Shown here: positions 52,789-62,196 of the stretch, in pieces | How positions within the stretch are numbered: the stretch's first letter is position 1 | How the letters are laid out: each line of letters begins with the position of its first letter | NCBI GenBank assembly: GCA_016927755.1 | Contig: JAFGLZ010000260.1 | Span: forward strand, 22,205 to 86,204 | DNA from: Phycisphaerae bacterium | GTDB taxonomy: Bacteria > Planctomycetota > Phycisphaerae > UBA1845 > JAFGLZ01 | Length of the DNA: 64,000 nucleotides | Direction of reading: 5' to 3' | Position numbers and translations under genes: made by a program | The notes under the pieces: model-generated | The model's input: only the letters and a program-made list of their open reading frames with translations | What the model was told of the DNA's origin: nothing | Databases searched by the model: none

Positions 52789-53859
52789 ATGCGCGCCGAG
52801 TCACAGGAGTTCCTGTTCCAGCTTCTCGAGACCCCCTCGCCGTCCGGCTTCGAGCAGCCGGTGCAGCGGATCATCCGCAAGCGAATGAAGCCCCTGGCCG
52901 ATCAGATCACCCCGGACGTCCACGGAAACACGGTCGTTGCCCTGAACCCCAAGGGCTCGCCTCGGGTCATGCTGGCCGGACACGTGGATCAGATCGGCTT
53001 CATGGTCCGCTACATCAGCGATGAGGGATACCTCTACTTCGGCCCCATCGGAGGCATCGACGCCACGGTGGTGCCGGGGCTGTCGCTCGTGGTGCACACG
53101 GCCAAGGGCCCGGTCGAAGGGGTCGTCGGCCGCAAGGCCATTCACCTGATGAAGCCGGAGGAGCGCAACAACGCCAAGGTCGACCTGAACGAGCTGTGGC
53201 TCGACATCGGCGCGAAGGACAAGAAGGAGGCGGCAAGGCGCGTCGAGATCGGCGACCCCATCACGTACCGGCTCGGGGCGACGAAGCTGGGGCGCGACCT
53301 GGTGGCCTCGCCGGGAATGGACGACAAGGTCGGGGCGTTCGTGGTGATGGAGGCGCTCCGTCTGATCAAGCAATCGAGCCGCAAGTGCCGCTGCGCGGTC
53401 TTCTCGGTGGCAACGGTCCAGGAGGAGCTCGGGCTGCGCGGGGCCCGCACGTCATGCTTCGGGGTCGATCCGCTGGTCGGCATCGCCGTGGACGTGACGC
53501 ACTCGGCGGACTATCCCGGCGCGGACAAGAAGGTTATCGGGGACCTGGCCGTCGGAAAGGGTCCGGTGGTGTCGATCGGGCCGAACATCAACCCCGTGGT
53601 CGGGCGGCTGCTCATGGCCACCGGGCGGAAGAAGAAGGTGCCCTACCAGCGCGAGGGCGAACCCCGCGCGACCGGGACGGACGCCAACGCGATCCAGATC
53701 TCCCGGTCGGGCGTGGCCGCCGGGCTGGTGAGCATCCCGAACCGTTACATGCACACGCCCGTCGAGGTGGTGAGCTTGTCGGACCTGGAAAACGCGGCCA
53801 AGCTGTTGGCCGAGACGTGTCTGGAGATCACGACGAAGACGGATTTCGTGCCGAAATAG
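52789..53859 (+). CDS. M42-family (TET-type) aminopeptidase
   Basis: The protein has 356 residues, normal for M42. The metal and catalytic motifs are present: LAGHVDQIGFMVRYI (H and D), ASPGMDDKVGAF, TVQEELGLRGA (glutamates), VDVTHSADYPG and RYMHTPVEVV. These bind two metal ions. TET peptidases form large tetrahedral assemblies that trim peptides from the amino end. ATG 52789 follows AAGGAG by 5 nt; the open frame upstream to 52651 is a chance extension. Confidence 0.91.
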   Translation: MRAESQEFLFQLLETPSPSGFEQPVQRIIRKRMKPLADQITPDVHGNTVVALNPKGSPRVMLAGHVDQIGFMVRYISDEGYLYFGPIGGIDATVVPGLSLVVHTAKGPVEGVVGRKAIHLMKPEERNNAKVDLNELWLDIGAKDKKEAARRVEIGDPITYRLGATKLGRDLVASPGMDDKVGAFVVMEALRLIKQSSRKCRCAVFSVATVQEELGLRGARTSCFGVDPLVGIAVDVTHSADYPGADKKVIGDLAVGKGPVVSIGPNINPVVGRLLMATGRKKKVPYQREGEPRATGTDANAIQISRSGVAAGLVSIPNRYMHTPVEVVSLSDLENAAKLLAETCLEITTKTDFVPK

Positions 53860-53931
53860 CGCACGGCTCATGAAGACGTAACCGGGGCCTTGCAGACTTG
53901 GCACCTGTCCGAGTTCGCGCAAGGAGATGTT

Positions 53932-55278
53932 GTGAGCGATCAACCCGGTTCGGTCCCCTCCAACTCGATCGGTCTTCTCAGCCCCGAGCATCGCCGCTGG
54001 CGATGGAAGGTCCTGATCGCGACGTACCTGAGCTACGTCGGGTACTACTTCTGTCGCAAGGCATACGGCTCGCTCAAGGCGCCCATCGAGAACGATCTCG
54101 GCTGGGACACGTTGCAGCTCGCGCACATCTGGACGGCCTTCCTGGCCGCCTACATGATCGGGCAATTCATCAACGGCGCGCTCGGACGCAAGACAGGCTC
54201 GCGCGTCTTGCTGCTCTGCGGAATGGCGATCACGCTCGTGTCCAACATCGTGTTCGGCTTCACGCAGTCGTATCAGGCCTTTCTCGGTTTCATGATCGTC
54301 AACGGCCTGGCGCAGGCGAGCGGCTGGCCCGGAAACGTCGGCGCGGTGGCGCCCTGGATACGTTCCCAGGAACGCGGCACGATCATGGGCATGTGGTCCA
54401 CGTGCTACGTGCTGGGCAACTTGGGATGCAAGTGGGTCATCGCGCTCATCCTCAGAGTCCTGGCGGCGGGATTGATGGGCTATGCCGCGTGGCGGATCTC
54501 CTTCTGGGCCTGTTCGCTGGTCATGCTGGGCATCTGGGCCCTCTTCCTCGCGTGGCAGCGGAACCGTCCCGAGGACGTCGGGCTGACGCCCCTCGTCGGT
54601 GATGAGAATGAGCTCGAGACGAAGGCGGAACAGGACGCCGCGGGACGACGCGACGGGTGGACCATGTTCTTCAAGGTCCTCTTCACGCCGACCGTCCTGA
54701 TGATGGGTTTCATCTACTTCTTCCTCAAGTTCCTCCGCTACGCCCTCGACTCCTGGACGCCGTACCTGCTGCACCAGTCGCTGGGTGTCGACGAGGCCAC
54801 CGCCGCGTTCTACGGGTCGGTCTTCGATATTGCGGGCATCGTCCCGATGATCCTCACCGGCGTGCTGCTCGATCGCGTCTTCAAGGGCAACTGGCGGATC
54901 CTCTGCTTCATCATGTGCCTGGGGATGACCGGAGCGTTTGCGTTCGCCGCGGCCTTTGGGAGCCACGGTCCGGCCTATCTCGTTACCGCCTACGGGCTGG
55001 TCGGCTTCATGATCTACGGGCCGGACAGCCTGATCGTCGGGACCGCCGTCATCGGCGTGGGCGGCAAGCGCGAGGCCATTACGGCGGTCGGCATCATCAA
55101 CGGCCTGGGCAGTATCGGCCCGATCTTCCAGGAGGAGATCATCGGCTACCTCTTCAATCGATACAGGGACCTCAATCAGATCAACATGTTGTTCCTGCTG
55201 CTTGCAGGTGTGGCGACACTGCTGCTGTTTATCCTATGGCTCCGCGCTCGGATGAGGGCGTCGGCGGTCGCGACCTAG
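53932..55278 (+). CDS. Major facilitator transporter, organophosphate:phosphate antiporter (GlpT/UhpT) type
   Basis: The protein has 448 residues with 12 predicted membrane helices. The first helix region reads LSYVGYYFCRKAYGSLKAPI, the Y-Y-x-x-R-K signature of the OPA family whose arginine binds phosphate. Further conserved segments are GKAILGG-like NGALGRKTGSRV and GLAQASGWPGNVG. The family exchanges glycerol-3-phosphate, sugar phosphates or phosphonates against phosphate. GTG 53932 is preceded by AAGGAG with a gap of 6 nt. It sits between the M42 peptidase and the dehydrogenase; no regulator is near. Confidence 0.87.
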   Translation: MSDQPGSVPSNSIGLLSPEHRRWRWKVLIATYLSYVGYYFCRKAYGSLKAPIENDLGWDTLQLAHIWTAFLAAYMIGQFINGALGRKTGSRVLLLCGMAITLVSNIVFGFTQSYQAFLGFMIVNGLAQASGWPGNVGAVAPWIRSQERGTIMGMWSTCYVLGNLGCKWVIALILRVLAAGLMGYAAWRISFWACSLVMLGIWALFLAWQRNRPEDVGLTPLVGDENELETKAEQDAAGRRDGWTMFFKVLFTPTVLMMGFIYFFLKFLRYALDSWTPYLLHQSLGVDEATAAFYGSVFDIAGIVPMILTGVLLDRVFKGNWRILCFIMCLGMTGAFAFAAAFGSHGPAYLVTAYGLVGFMIYGPDSLIVGTAVIGVGGKREAITAVGIINGLGSIGPIFQEEIIGYLFNRYRDLNQINMLFLLLAGVATLLLFILWLRARMRASAVAT

Positions 55279-55511
55279 ATGATACTCCCCGCGTCCTGGC
55301 GCCTTCTCGCCATGAGCGGAGGCGACTATCGGGGCGAGGAAGCGGTCCAAACGCATGGCCCGCCCTTTACACCACGCCCTTCCGCGCAGACACTATACCG
55401 CTTGCGGCCGGTGACGCCGCGATGGACGCGTGTCGTTCGAGCCCAATCCGAAGCGGAGCGAGCTTCCGGCGACATTGGATCAACCTTTGGCTTCTGAGCA
55501 GTGAGTCGATC

Positions 55512-56615
55512 ATGAGCACAACCTACGTATTCCCAGAAGAACGGCACAATCAACTGGTGGCCCAGGTGTATCAAGCCCGAGGCTACGAGAAGGACGAGTC
55601 CGAGGTCGCGGCGTATTACGCCGGCCTGGCCAGCAAGTACGGCATCAAGACGCACGCGGCGCTCAAGGCCCTGCACTTGGAGCACTTGTTCGGCACCGGC
55701 TGTGGCCTGGCCAAGCCGGGGGCCAAGGTCGAGGAGATCGACACGGGCTATCCCGCGGTGGCCAAGCTCAACGCGAACCTGAAGCTGGGCCAGCCCGTCG
55801 CAAGGCAGGCGATGCGGATGGCCATGGACCGCGCCGATAAGTACGGGATCGGCATGGTCGTCGTCGACCGCCCGTTCCACTACCTCTGGGGCGGCGGGTA
55901 CGTCCTGGAGGCGGCCCAGAAGGGTTACATCGCCTACACGAACTGCACCGCGACGCTGGCCGAGGTCGTCCCGTTCGGCGGCAAGTTCCCGACGATCGGA
56001 ACGAATCCGCACACCTGGGGATTCCCGACGCAGGCGTTCTGCGGGCACGTCACGCTGATCGACTGGGCGACGTCGGCCGTGGCGATGGGGCGCGTTCAGC
56101 AGCTCAAACGCGAGGGCCTGCCCCTGCCCGAGGGCAGCGCCGTCGATGCGGGGGGAAGCTTCACGACGGACCCAGACAAGGTCTTCGGTCTGATGCCGTT
56201 CGGCGGGAAGCTGGCCGGGCACAAGGGCTATGGGCTGGGGCTCATCGACGAGCTATACGCGGCGTACACGGGCGGCTTCCTGCCGACGATCCGCGGGCAT
56301 AAGGATGAGTCGGGCGACGGCAAGAACCGGGCAAGCTGCTACATGTTCCAGGCAATCAAGCCCGAGGCGATGGGCGCCGCGACGTTCGCCTCGCGCGGCG
56401 AGCAGGACGGCAACGTGCGGGCGGTCATCGCCGACGTCCTCGGCCACGGCAACGACAAGGCCATCCTGCCGGGATGGTTCGAGCATCAGGCGTACCTCAA
56501 GAGCGAGGAGTTGGGCGGACTGCTCTTTACGGAAGCGGAGATTCGCGAGTTTGCCGAGGCCTTCGAGGAGGCGGGGGTGTCGGGGTTCGATCCGGGCTCG
56601 TTGAAGAAGGTGTAG
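55512..56615 (+). CDS. Malate/L-lactate/ureidoglycolate dehydrogenase family (Ldh2) protein
   Basis: The protein has 367 residues, normal for this NAD(P)-dependent family, which has its own fold rather than a Rossmann domain. Landmarks are GIKTHAALKALHLEHLF, VVVDRPFHYLWGGGYVLEAA (nucleotide and substrate histidine region), KFPTIGTNPHTWGFPTQAF, and LMPFGGKLAGHKGYGLGLIDELY (GGKL-x-GHKG-Y-G-L). It oxidises or reduces 2-hydroxy acids. ATG 55512 lies in the same reading frame as a long extension that runs back to 54657; only the part from 55512 matches the family. No clear ribosome site. Confidence 0.88.
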   Translation: MSTTYVFPEERHNQLVAQVYQARGYEKDESEVAAYYAGLASKYGIKTHAALKALHLEHLFGTGCGLAKPGAKVEEIDTGYPAVAKLNANLKLGQPVARQAMRMAMDRADKYGIGMVVVDRPFHYLWGGGYVLEAAQKGYIAYTNCTATLAEVVPFGGKFPTIGTNPHTWGFPTQAFCGHVTLIDWATSAVAMGRVQQLKREGLPLPEGSAVDAGGSFTTDPDKVFGLMPFGGKLAGHKGYGLGLIDELYAAYTGGFLPTIRGHKDESGDGKNRASCYMFQAIKPEAMGAATFASRGEQDGNVRAVIADVLGHGNDKAILPGWFEHQAYLKSEELGGLLFTEAEIREFAEAFEEAGVSGFDPGSLKKV

Positions 56616-56647
56616 AGGTCGCATCTGTCCGGCTGGCGGGAGCAGCC

Positions 56648-57559
56648 ATGAGTCCCTCGCGCCGAGGCGCGGCTTGCGCCCTGCTGACGGTCCTGCTGTG
56701 GTCGACGCTGGGCGTCGGGCTGAAGCTGGCGGTCTCACGGGTCGGCGGGTTCGTGGCGACAGTCTACATCATCGGCCTGTCGACCATCGCGATGTACGCG
56801 TATCTCGTGGCGGTGGGCAAGGCGGGCCGAATCGTCGCGCACTTCGAGACGATGCCGACGTTCTTCTTGGCAACCGGCTTCGTCGGGCTGGGCCTGCATC
56901 AGGTGCTCTATCTGACGGGCTACTCGCTGCTGCCGGCCTCGCAGGTGGTCATCATCCACTACCTCTGGCCGCTGACGATGGTGGTGCTCTCGACGCTGGT
57001 CTTTCGAGAGCCGACGACCCGCTCGGCCGTCGGCTTCGTCATCCTGGGTTTCCTCGGGCTGTACGTGGTCATCTCCAAGGGGACCTGGCTGCGGATCGAC
57101 CTGAGCACGGGCGTCATCATCGTATTCTGCGGATCGTTCTGCTGGGCGCTGTTCAGCGTGCTGATCAAGCACAAGGCGTTCGACGTCGAGATCGGCACGT
57201 TCCTGTTTCACGTGTTCGGGCTGGTGTTCCTGGCTTCGCTGATCCCCGTCTTCGGGTTCACGTTCGACATTACATGGAAGGAGCTGTTGGGCTTTGCGTA
57301 CCTGGGCGTCTTTCCGACGGCGTTATCGTACATCCTCTGGAACCACGCCCTGCGTCTGGCCCGCACGAGCCTGTGCTCGAACATCGTCCTGCTGATGCCG
57401 GTGCTGTCGCTGGTTTGGATCAAGTTAGTGTTGAAAGAGGTCATTTCAGTCTGGCAGCTCATCGGATTCGCGATGATCCTGGGATCGGTGTTCCTGAATC
57501 TGAGATATGGGGGACTGAGGGACGACGGCCCCGCCGACGTCCCGGCGGGCCCGCCCTGA
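56648..57559 (+). CDS. EamA-family drug/metabolite transporter, second copy
   Basis: The protein has 303 residues and about ten hydrophobic helices forming two EamA repeats (first helix ACALLTVLLWSTLGVGLKL, second half GVIIVFCGSFCWALFSVL). The last helices (IGFAMILGSVFLNL) close the bundle. It moves a small metabolite whose identity is unknown. ATG 56648 is preceded by GGGAG with a 6-nt gap and lies 32 bp after the dehydrogenase, so the pair may be co-transcribed. Confidence 0.88.
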   Translation: MSPSRRGAACALLTVLLWSTLGVGLKLAVSRVGGFVATVYIIGLSTIAMYAYLVAVGKAGRIVAHFETMPTFFLATGFVGLGLHQVLYLTGYSLLPASQVVIIHYLWPLTMVVLSTLVFREPTTRSAVGFVILGFLGLYVVISKGTWLRIDLSTGVIIVFCGSFCWALFSVLIKHKAFDVEIGTFLFHVFGLVFLASLIPVFGFTFDITWKELLGFAYLGVFPTALSYILWNHALRLARTSLCSNIVLLMPVLSLVWIKLVLKEVISVWQLIGFAMILGSVFLNLRYGGLRDDGPADVPAGPP

Positions 57560-57668
57560 GGCAGGGACGTGTTCGCGGATCCTGGCCAATCATGCGCTGT
57601 ACCCCGAGCTCGCCGCGGCATTCATCTCGCGGGGGCCCCCCGAAGGCCGCGGCATGCTCCGGCGACGA

Positions 57669-57697
57669 TTGACACGCCTTGGGGCATCGTGTACCAC
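57669..57697 (+). promoter_or_regulatory. Possible promoter for the mla operon
   Basis: TTGACA, 17 bp, TACCAC; perfect -35, weak -10. Confidence 0.4.
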
Positions 57698-57768
57698 AGC
57701 GGGTGTCGGGAGAATGGGACGAGCCACGGGCGCCGCAGCGCCCGTTCGAGGGAAACTCCACAACGACA

Positions 57769-58587
57769 ATGTTGAGACTTCTGGCCAAACTCGGCGCGCT
57801 GATTCTGGATTGGCTTGCGGCGTGTGGCCAATTCGGCGTCTTCGCATGGCGAACGGTGGTGTGGATCTTCGTCGGCGCGCCGCAACCCAGGAACTGGGCG
57901 CTGCTTCCGCCACAGATGTACATGATCGGCACGCTGAGCGTGCCGGTGATCATGGTCACGGGAACGTTCGTGGGGTTCGTGCTGGCGGCCGAGGCGATCG
58001 TCCAGTTGAAGGCGGTCGGCCTGGGCGATCGGATCGGCGTTCTGGTCAACCTGGCGGTCGTCCGCGAGCTGGGGCCGGTGCTGGCCGGAACGATGCTGGC
58101 CGGTCGGGTCGGCGGGGCGCTCTCGGCGGAGCTCGGGACGATGAACGTCACCGAACAGATCGACGCCCTGCGAGCGATGGGTTCCGATCCGATCCGATAC
58201 CTGGTGGCGCCGCGGTTCCTGGCGTGCGTGCTGCTCACGCCGTTCCTGACGCTGTACTGCGACGTGATGGGCGCGCTAGGCGGGTGGCTGATCTCGGTGA
58301 AGATCTTCCGCCTCCAATCGGACCCGTACTGGGTCTACACCCAGCAAGCCATCGAGAACTGGGACCTGTACACGGGTCTGGCCAAGAGCGTGTTCTTCGG
58401 CGCGGCGATCGGGCTGATCAGTTGCTACAAGGGCTTCACGTGCGGGCACGGCGCCGAGGGTGTGGGTCGGGCGTGCACGCAGTCGTTCGTGGCGAGCTTT
58501 ATGTCCATTCTGCTGATCGACTTCGTTTTGATCCTGATCTTCCAGGAGACGTACGAGATGATCTGGGGCGTCAAGCCGCTCCTGTGA
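57769..58587 (+). CDS. mlaE: MlaE-family ABC lipid transporter permease
   Basis: The protein has 272 residues with about six membrane helices. Family wording is strong: GTFVGFVLAAEAIVQL, then VVRELGPVLAGTMLAGRVGGALSAELGTM with the conserved glutamates, and IDALRAMGSDPIRYLVAPRFLA. It is the inner-membrane permease of an Mla (maintenance of lipid asymmetry) type ABC system that moves phospholipid between membranes. ATG 57769 follows a rather distant GAGGGA. The ATPase gene starts 6 bp later and the MCE gene after that, so all three share a transcript. Confidence 0.92.
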   Translation: MLRLLAKLGALILDWLAACGQFGVFAWRTVVWIFVGAPQPRNWALLPPQMYMIGTLSVPVIMVTGTFVGFVLAAEAIVQLKAVGLGDRIGVLVNLAVVRELGPVLAGTMLAGRVGGALSAELGTMNVTEQIDALRAMGSDPIRYLVAPRFLACVLLTPFLTLYCDVMGALGGWLISVKIFRLQSDPYWVYTQQAIENWDLYTGLAKSVFFGAAIGLISCYKGFTCGHGAEGVGRACTQSFVASFMSILLIDFVLILIFQETYEMIWGVKPLL

Positions 58588-58593
58588 CGGTTG

Positions 58594-59427
58594 ATGATGA
58601 TGGACCTGATTGACCACAACACGACGGCGTCGAACGGCTACCCGGTGGTCGAATTGCGGAACGTCCATAAGACGCTCGGCGCTCTTCGGGTGCTGCGCGG
58701 CGTCAACCTTCGGCTGCAGCGCGGGCAGACGACGGTCATCATCGGCGAGTCGGGCGTGGGTAAGAGCGTGACGCTCAAGCACATCATCGGGCTGATGGCC
58801 CCGGACGACGGTGACGTGTGGTTCTGCAGCGAGAGCGCATTCGGCGGGCGGCGCGTTCGCGTGCCCGACCTCAGCTACATGCAACTCGTCGAGCTTCGTA
58901 AGCGGTTCGGGTTCCTGTTTCAGATGGGCGCGCTGTTCGACTCGATGACGGCCGGAGAGAACGTAGGGTTCCCCCTCCGCGAGCACACGAAGCTCAGTCG
59001 GGCCGAGATCGAGCGTCGCGTTCGGGCTAAGCTGTCTCTGGTGGGTCTGGACGGCGTCCAGAACAAGCGTCCGGCCGAGCTGTCGGGCGGGCAGAAGAAG
59101 CGCGTGGCCCTGGCCCGGGCAATCTCGCTCGATCCGGAGGTGATTCTGTATGACGAGCCGACGACGGGGCTCGACCCGGTTCGAGCCGACGTCATCAACG
59201 AGATGATCCGGAGGTTGCAGGCGGAACTCGGCGTGACCAGTGTCGTCGTCACCCACGACATGGCCAGCGCCTACAAGGTGGGCGACCGTATCCTCATGCT
59301 GCACGAGGGGCAGTTCATCGTTGACGGGACGCCGGCCGAGATCCGCCAGAGCGAGGACGCGAGGGTGCAACGGTTCATCACGGGTCGAGCCAGCGAGGAC
59401 GACCTCTGTCCCTTGATAGAGAGTTGA
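58594..59427 (+). CDS. mlaF: MlaF-family ABC lipid transporter ATPase
   Basis: The protein has 277 residues. Walker A is GESGVGKS, the Q-loop lies in FLFQMGALFD, the signature is LSGGQKKRVALARA, Walker B is VILYDEPTTGLD, and the switch histidine VTHDMASA is present, so it should hydrolyse ATP. FLFQMGALFDSMTAGENV is a close match to MlaF. It starts within a run of three ATGs; I take the first (58594) because the codon before it is TTG and none has a strong ribosome site. It powers MlaE and binds cytoplasmic regulators. Confidence 0.92.
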   Translation: MMMDLIDHNTTASNGYPVVELRNVHKTLGALRVLRGVNLRLQRGQTTVIIGESGVGKSVTLKHIIGLMAPDDGDVWFCSESAFGGRRVRVPDLSYMQLVELRKRFGFLFQMGALFDSMTAGENVGFPLREHTKLSRAEIERRVRAKLSLVGLDGVQNKRPAELSGGQKKRVALARAISLDPEVILYDEPTTGLDPVRADVINEMIRRLQAELGVTSVVVTHDMASAYKVGDRILMLHEGQFIVDGTPAEIRQSEDARVQRFITGRASEDDLCPLIES

Positions 59428-59434
59428 GAAGACG

Positions 59435-60526
59435 ATGAGCGAGTTTCGCCGAAACGTGATGGTGGGTCTGTTCCTGGTCATGGGCCTTGTCGGGCTGGTC
59501 TGGTTGGCGATCATGTTCGGCGAGATCCCGATGGGCAAGACGTACCCGATTTACGCGTACTTCGGGAACCTCTCCAACGTGATCGAGGGGGACGAGGTCC
59601 ACATGAAGGGGGTGCGCGTGGGAAGCGTCAAGAAGATCGGCTTCCGCGACGAGGAGCACCCCGAGCAAGGCGTCCAGCTCGAGTTGGCGATCCAGAACAA
59701 GTGGCGAATCCCCCGCTCGGCGTACGTGGAGGTCGAGCTGGCGGCGATGGGCTTCGCACGGTCGTTCGTCAAGATCGTGATCCCACCCGGGCCGGTCGCG
59801 ACGTCTCTGCCGACGGACGGGAGCGTTCCGCTGTCGGGCGAGACGATCAGCGCGTTCGACGCCATGTTCCCGCCGGACGTCGTCGCGACGCTCCAGAAGG
59901 CCTCGAGCCAGATCGGGGGTCTCGCCGAGGCGCTAACGCCGGTGGCCGACGACCTGCACGCGCTGCTGAAGCCCACGGATCTCGAACTCCTCGACCACCC
60001 CGAGCTGGGCGCCAAGCGGGTGTCGGCGAACCTGTACACGGCCGCACAAAGATTGGACTCCGCCCTGAAGCACTTCAACGAGATTCTGGGCGACCCGAAC
60101 ACCAAGAGCAACGTCCGCGTGGCGATCCAGAACATGCGTGAAATGAGCGAGCAGGGCAAGCTCGTGATGGCGGACATCAAGGAGGTGGCCCGTCGCGCGA
60201 AGTTCGTGGCGGAGGACACGCAGGAGGTCGTCGGCAAGGTCAACAAGCTGGCCGACAAGACGAGCACCCGGGTGGAGGAAATCTCGCGGGTCATCATCGA
60301 CGACGCCGAGAAGCTCGGCAAGTTCTTCGACCACCTCGACGCGGTCGGACGGAACATGGCCGAGGGCAAGGGCACGGCCGGCAAGTTCCTCAACGATCCC
60401 GAGCTCTACGACGCGATGGTCCTGACGATGAAGCGGCTCCAACTGGCGGTCGAGGACCTCAACGGCCTCGTGAAGGACTGGCAGCGGGAGGGCGTGAACG
60501 TCAAGGGCATGGGGATGTTCAAGTAG
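59435..60526 (+). CDS. mlaD: MCE/MlaD-type substrate-binding protein
   Basis: The protein has 363 residues. One N-terminal helix (GLFLVMGLVGLVWLAIMFG) anchors it in the inner membrane. The MCE domain follows, about 38-120 (VIEGDEVHMKGVRVGSVKKIG), then a long helical C-terminal part (about 150-360) predicted to be coiled coil, as in MCE proteins that build a periplasmic tube. The end GKGTAGKFLNDPELYDAM is a conserved MCE-associated motif. It starts 7 bp after the ATPase stop. Its last 8 bp overlap the convergent radical SAM gene. Confidence 0.9.
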   Translation: MSEFRRNVMVGLFLVMGLVGLVWLAIMFGEIPMGKTYPIYAYFGNLSNVIEGDEVHMKGVRVGSVKKIGFRDEEHPEQGVQLELAIQNKWRIPRSAYVEVELAAMGFARSFVKIVIPPGPVATSLPTDGSVPLSGETISAFDAMFPPDVVATLQKASSQIGGLAEALTPVADDLHALLKPTDLELLDHPELGAKRVSANLYTAAQRLDSALKHFNEILGDPNTKSNVRVAIQNMREMSEQGKLVMADIKEVARRAKFVAEDTQEVVGKVNKLADKTSTRVEEISRVIIDDAEKLGKFFDHLDAVGRNMAEGKGTAGKFLNDPELYDAMVLTMKRLQLAVEDLNGLVKDWQREGVNVKGMGMFK

Positions 60527-61967
60527 CAGCGCTGCCGTTGAACAGCTTGAACGCTCGCCGGATTCTGCGCATGCGGTCGCTCTCGTTCTTGCCGTTCAGC
60601 ATGTAACCGAAACGCTTGCGATCGGTGGGGACCTGGAGCTTGGCCATCCGCTTCCAACCCTTGTTCATTCCGTGGATGAAGAGCGCGGACGTCAGGCTTC
60701 TCGTTCGCAGCAGCGTTCGGAGCGTGCGCTTCCACACCCACGGCTCGGTGGCGGCGGCGTGGCGCAACTCGAAGATAGCCTCGTCCAACTCCTTAGGCGT
60801 CATTCGCTTCGGCTTGTAGACGGTCTCCGTGAAGGTATAGCGTTCCCAATCCTCAGGGTAATCCGTGGCGGTGAGCTCGCCGTCGGCCAGCATCCGATCA
60901 TAGAGTCGCGTGCCGGGCAGCGGCGTGAGATTCGTGATCTGGATCGTGTCGACGCCCAGCCGCACGGACTGCAGGGCGGTGTCGGCCACGGTGTCCATCG
61001 TGTCCGCGTCGCCTCCGATGACGAACGCGCCGAAGAGCGAGATGCCCGCCGCGTGGTATCCATCGACGAGCTTCTGGTAATCGTCCAACCGTTTCTTGTT
61101 GAACCGCTTGCCGTAGCCTTCCAGTGTCTCCGGACTGAAGCTCTCGAAGCCGACGAGCATTCCCCTGCACCCGGCCTTGTAGGCTAGGCGGAGTCCCTCC
61201 GGATCGCCCCCCATGTTGATCGTCGTCTGGCTGAACCAGAGCCGCCTCTTGCCTTCCTTGATGATCCGGCGGCACAACTCCTTGGCCCACTCGGCATGCT
61301 TGTCGTTCGTGCCGAAGAAGTTGTCGTCGACGACGAAGATGAACGGCTTGGCGGTCTGGTTCCACTCGGCCAGGACCTCATCCATCGGCCGACGGCGGAT
61401 CTTCGAGCCATTGAAGCGAGTCACGCCGCAGTAGTCGCAGTTCACGGGACATCCGCGAGAGGTCTGGATCGCGGCCACGTCGTACTTTCCGTTGACGGGC
61501 CGGAGACCCTGGGCGGCGGTGCCGACGCCTTCGCGAAGCTCCGGCAAGCCTCCCTGGTACCGCTCCGCCAGCCGCCCCGCGGCGGCATCGGCGATGATCT
61601 GCGGCCAGATCTCGTCGGACTCCCCCACCGCCACCGAGTCAACATGCCGGGCAGCCTCGTCCGGGCAGGCCCAAGCGTGCGGACCGCCCATGACGGTGGC
61701 CATCCCGCGGTCGCGGCACATCTTGGCGATCTCGTAAGCCCGCGTGACCGTACTCGTGAACGACGTAATCCCGACCAGATCGTATCGGTCGGGTCGGAGC
61801 GACGACTCGGTCACATCGAGCCCAAAGATCTCGTCGATGATGTCCACCTGATGCTCGGGCGGGACGAGCTTGGCCAGGACCTGCAGGCCCAGGTGAGGAA
61901 TCTTGCTTCCCATCGTGTGGTAGCCCTCGTCCCGACGGGCTACGGGGTTGACCAAGGCAATACGCAT
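60519..61967 (-). CDS. B12-binding radical SAM protein
   Basis: The protein has 482 residues. The N-terminal domain (about 1-150) is a B12-binding Rossmann fold starting RIALVNPVARR and including ITSFTSTVTRAYEI. The radical SAM domain begins with SRGCPVNCDYCGV, giving CxxxCxxC, then FVVDDNFFGT, MLVGFESFSPETLEGYGK and FIIGGDADT-like AFVIGGDADT. The C-terminal extension (about 390-482) is basic. The class handles methylation or ring and hopanoid or lipid modifications, but the substrate is unknown. It has a strong promoter. It converges with the mlaD gene, overlapping by 8 bp. Confidence 0.9.
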   Translation of the reverse strand: MRIALVNPVARRDEGYHTMGSKIPHLGLQVLAKLVPPEHQVDIIDEIFGLDVTESSLRPDRYDLVGITSFTSTVTRAYEIAKMCRDRGMATVMGGPHAWACPDEAARHVDSVAVGESDEIWPQIIADAAAGRLAERYQGGLPELREGVGTAAQGLRPVNGKYDVAAIQTSRGCPVNCDYCGVTRFNGSKIRRRPMDEVLAEWNQTAKPFIFVVDDNFFGTNDKHAEWAKELCRRIIKEGKRRLWFSQTTINMGGDPEGLRLAYKAGCRGMLVGFESFSPETLEGYGKRFNKKRLDDYQKLVDGYHAAGISLFGAFVIGGDADTMDTVADTALQSVRLGVDTIQITNLTPLPGTRLYDRMLADGELTATDYPEDWERYTFTETVYKPKRMTPKELDEAIFELRHAAATEPWVWKRTLRTLLRTRSLTSALFIHGMNKGWKRMAKLQVPTDRKRFGYMLNGKNESDRMRRIRRAFKLFNGSAAT

Positions 61968-62022
61968 GGTTGGAGTCCGGTAGGCTCAGAGGAACGACCA
62001 CCTTCGCGCGGTCAAACGGGTA

Positions 62023-62051
62023 AGTATAGCTCCGTGGCAAAAGCGGGTCAA
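62023..62051 (-). promoter_or_regulatory. Predicted promoter for the B12-type radical SAM gene
   Basis: On the minus strand: TTGACC, 17 bp, TATACT. One of the best matches in the window; leader about 50 nt. Confidence 0.65.
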
Positions 62052-62196
62052 AACAGCGGGGCGGCGCCTTGCCCCGCGCCAGGACGAGCATTGGACCTAA
62101 CTGCCACGTTGGGCCCCGGTTGCACTTCTGGTAAGCTGTGTCGGCTCTCGTGCGATACGATAAGTGGACCACCGTCGCGCGCCGCGGAGATGCGAT